A DNA stretch of 64,000 bases from Methylocystis sp. ATCC 49242 (GTDB lineage: Bacteria > Pseudomonadota > Alphaproteobacteria > Rhizobiales > Beijerinckiaceae), in NCBI RefSeq assembly GCF_000188155.2, contig NZ_KE124774.1:4170934-4234933 (forward strand). The letters are read 5' to 3'. The translations under genes and the position numbers were made by a program. The notes under the pieces were generated by a model. The model saw only the letters and a program-made list of their open reading frames with translations, searched no databases and was not told the origin of the DNA. Numbering within the stretch: position 1 is the stretch's first letter; the number at the start of each line of letters is the position of its first letter. Of this stretch, positions 61,991 to 64,000 are shown in pieces.

Positions 61991-64000
61991 CTATGCGGAC
62001 GGTTCCGCCGGCGCGCCGATCCACTCGCTGTGCGCGGGAATGCTCTCGCCCTTCATCACCACAGTGAGGGGTCCGAGCCGCGCGTAATCGCCGATATGGG
62101 TGTCGTAGAGCACGGTGGAGCCGGCGCCGACCGTGACGCCCTTGCCGAGTTCGACGCGGCCGACCTTCATCACGCGGTCTTCGTAAAGATGCGTCTGCAG
62201 CGCCGCGACCATGTTGAGCGCGCAATAGTCGCCGACCTTCACGCAATCGAACTCCGTAATGTCGGTCATGTCCATGAAGACGCCGCGCCCGAATTTCGCG
62301 CCGAACAGCCGCAGCATCCATGGCAGGAACGGCGTGCCGCGCAGATGTTCGAGCAGCACCTTGCCGGCGAGGCCCCAGTAGAGCACGGCGCAGGCTTCCG
62401 TGCGCATCGCCCAGAAGGACCACATCGGCTTCACCTGCGGCTCATAGCGCCCCATGGTGATCCATTTCACGGCGACGACGGCGAGCGTCATGCCGATCGA
62501 GATCAGCACCGAATCCAGGATGAAGAGCGCGGCGACGGCCCCATATTCGCCGTCCACAAGCTTCTGGCCGAAACTTTCCACCGCCCATGTGCCGAACGTC
62601 ATGAACAGCATGGTCGGCAGCGAAACATTCACGGCTTCGTAGACTGCGCGCAGCGCCTTCTTCCAGAGAGGCGGCTGGTAGGTCCAGCTTGCGCCGCCCG
62701 CATCGAACGTCTGGCGGACGGGGAGCTTGATCGGCGGCGCGCCGAACCAAGTGTCTCCCTCCGACATCTCCCGGTTTTCTGGCGGTTTCGACTTTATGCC
62801 GATGAGCGCATTGGCGGGAATTTCCGCGCCGGGCGGCACGACCGCGTCATTGCCGATGAAGACGCGGTCGCCGGTCTTCACATGTCTCAGATACATCCAG
62901 CCGCGGCGCACGTCCTCGTCGCCGAGCACCACCTCGTCGGCGATGAAGCATTTCTCGCCGATGTCGACGATGTCGTAGCGGCCGGAGAGATTGGTCGAGA
63001 TCTCGGAATCCTTGCCGATCTTCGCGCCCATCAGCCGGTACCATGTGCGCATGTAAAGCGTGGCGAAAAGCGAGGACAGCGTTTCGAGCGTCACTTCCGT
63101 CGCCAGAGCCACCGCCCATTTGCGCAGGTAAAACCAGGACCAGACCGAATAACGGCCTTCGCTCACGCGCGGCAGTACGATCCAGCGGAAGGCGACGATG
63201 AAGGCGACCGTCACCAGCACGAGCACGAAAGCCGTCGGCCAGGCGAAGACCGGGATCAGGGCAAGGTAAAGCGTCTGCTGCGACTCTGTGAGCTGCAGCA
63301 TGCTTTCGAGCTTGTCGAAGGCCCAGAACGCGGGGAAAATCGGCAGAAGCCCGAGCGGCGGAATCGCCAGCACGAGGAGAGTGAAGAGGAAGGTCATCAC
63401 GAGCCGCCGCCCCGGCTCCGCCCGGGCGGGCGCGTCGAGCGCGGATTCATCCACCATGCCGCTATGGCGCGCGGGCGAACCGTTCCAGATTTCATGCGCG
63501 CCGATCCGCGCGCCGGCGGGAACGGAGGTCAGATCCTCCAGCGCGGCGCCGTCGCCAATCACCACGTCGTTCTCGATCACGCATGACGTGCCGATATAGG
63601 CGTCGGCGCCGATGTCGATCGTTCCGATTACGAGTTCGTCGCCTTCGACTCGCGCGTTGGAGAGTTTCAGCTTGGAGCCGAGCGACGCGCCGGCTCCGAT
63701 CGAGACGAGATCGATTGCGCCCATGTCGAGTTCGCTGATCAGCGCGTCCTCGCCGATCTTCGCGCCGAGGGCCGAGAGATAAAGGCGCATCAACGGCGAC
63801 ACCTGGAACCACTTGGCGTGGGTGAGGCCGATCAGCCGCTGTGAAAGCCACCAACGGTAATAATAGACGCCCCACAAGGGATAACGACCCGGTTTCGTGC
63901 GGCCGATGACGAGCCACTTGCCGCCGATCGAGACGAGAAGCGTCGCGACATTGACGCACATGTAGACGCCGAGCAGCGCCACCATTTCATCGAGCAGCGT
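61991..64000 (-). CDS. Pls/PosA-like non-ribosomal peptide synthetase, C-terminal membrane part
   Basis: 670 codons, open to the right edge; N-terminus outside. The visible part is the Pls/PosA C-terminus: membrane segments alternate with left-handed beta-helix (hexapeptide) domains. Blocks: TKPGRYPLWGVYYYRWWLSQRL, ALGAKIGEDALISELDMGAIDLVSIG, DIGADAYIGTSCVIENDVVIGDG, further helices, then IGEKCFIADEVVLGDEDVRRGW and, at the end, FGRGVFMDMTDITEFDCVKVG to YDTHIGDYARLGPLTVVMKGESIP. In known Pls proteins an adenylation domain and a carrier precede this, and the enzyme makes poly-lysine-type peptides. That those domains are present here is inferred, since they lie beyond the window. It ends near 61991 without a terminator. 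Confidence 0.85.
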   Translation of the reverse strand, partial: TLLDEMVALLGVYMCVNVATLLVSIGGKWLVIGRTKPGRYPLWGVYYYRWWLSQRLIGLTHAKWFQVSPLMRLYLSALGAKIGEDALISELDMGAIDLVSIGAGASLGSKLKLSNARVEGDELVIGTIDIGADAYIGTSCVIENDVVIGDGAALEDLTSVPAGARIGAHEIWNGSPARHSGMVDESALDAPARAEPGRRLVMTFLFTLLVLAIPPLGLLPIFPAFWAFDKLESMLQLTESQQTLYLALIPVFAWPTAFVLVLVTVAFIVAFRWIVLPRVSEGRYSVWSWFYLRKWAVALATEVTLETLSSLFATLYMRTWYRLMGAKIGKDSEISTNLSGRYDIVDIGEKCFIADEVVLGDEDVRRGWMYLRHVKTGDRVFIGNDAVVPPGAEIPANALIGIKSKPPENREMSEGDTWFGAPPIKLPVRQTFDAGGASWTYQPPLWKKALRAVYEAVNVSLPTMLFMTFGTWAVESFGQKLVDGEYGAVAALFILDSVLISIGMTLAVVAVKWITMGRYEPQVKPMWSFWAMRTEACAVLYWGLAGKVLLEHLRGTPFLPWMLRLFGAKFGRGVFMDMTDITEFDCVKVGDYCALNMVAALQTHLYEDRVMKVGRVELGKGVTVGAGSTVLYDTHIGDYARLGPLTVVMKGESIPAHSEWIGAPAEPSA

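Noticed and set aside
62030-63586. A 518-codon open frame antisense to the Pls-like gene
   Set aside because: Low-complexity His/Arg/Asp composition and no ribosome-binding site. The other strand has a clear family match.

Overview
The window is a gene-dense, high-G+C bacterial chromosome segment (about two thirds G+C by eye). The gene set points to an alphaproteobacterium of the Hyphomicrobiales (Rhizobiales): RpoH with the alpha-type N-terminus, the F1-ATPase zeta subunit (DUF1476), an HWE-family histidine kinase, leuS-lptE-holA order, the RibBX form of RibB, and PurC starting [13 protein letters not shown]. Several families (Pls/PosA-like protein, CHRD protein, NitT/TauT-type ABC system) would fit a Methylocystis/Beijerinckiaceae-like organism. 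That finer placement is inference: no methane or methanol oxidation gene is present. I saw no rRNA, tRNA, CRISPR array, transposase or prophage.

Layout. 1-3.8 kb: pheT (cut by the window edge) and pheS, separated by a low-G+C gene for a TIR-like nucleotide-binding protein. 3.9-9.2 kb: leftward genes for a membrane protein, a phosphate acyltransferase, an exported DUF3280/DUF2380-like protein, a YgjP-like metallopeptidase, a Sco protein and a small exported protein. 9.4-13.9 kb: HerA/YjgR-like ATPase, rpoH, an M48 protease and an SDR. 14-19 kb: a complete NitT/TauT-type ABC transporter and two tandem paralogous GT4 glycosyltransferases. 19-25.6 kb: parE, CHRD protein, HWE kinase, mutT, argJ and a parvulin foldase. 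25.7-32.9 kb: glnE, DUF815 ATPase, small membrane protein, cupin, nth, DUF2244, DedA and a small conserved protein. 33.3-39.9 kb: VOC protein, CDF metal transporter, xseB, EipA-like protein, DUF900 lipoprotein hydrolase, DUF3422 protein and two small proteins. 39.9-44.7 kb: pgm, a Gly/Tyr-rich exported protein, a cNMP-binding protein, an orphan response regulator, an L,D-transpeptidase and yggS. 44.8-49.0 kb: leuS-lptE-holA. 49-50.5 kb: DUF1428 and VOC genes divergent from an HxlR regulator. 50.5-53.2 kb: purQ, purS and purC, with a low-G+C exported protein between purS and purC bounded by terminators. 53.7-61.8 kb: ATPase zeta, xerC, ribB(X), an exported phosphodiester glycosidase, an exported HDAC-like amidohydrolase, aroC and small exported proteins including an HdeA/B-like one. 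62-64 kb: the C-terminal part of a Pls/PosA-like membrane protein running off the right edge.

Most genes are housekeeping: translation (pheST, leuS), DNA replication and repair (parE, holA, xseB, nth, xerC, mutT), nitrogen and amino-acid metabolism (glnE, argJ, aroC), purine and riboflavin synthesis, and envelope biogenesis (lptE, parvulin, L,D-transpeptidase). The accessory signal sits in short low-G+C insertions inside housekeeping clusters. The most interesting is the TIR-like gene between pheS and pheT, a candidate NAD-targeting defence effector.
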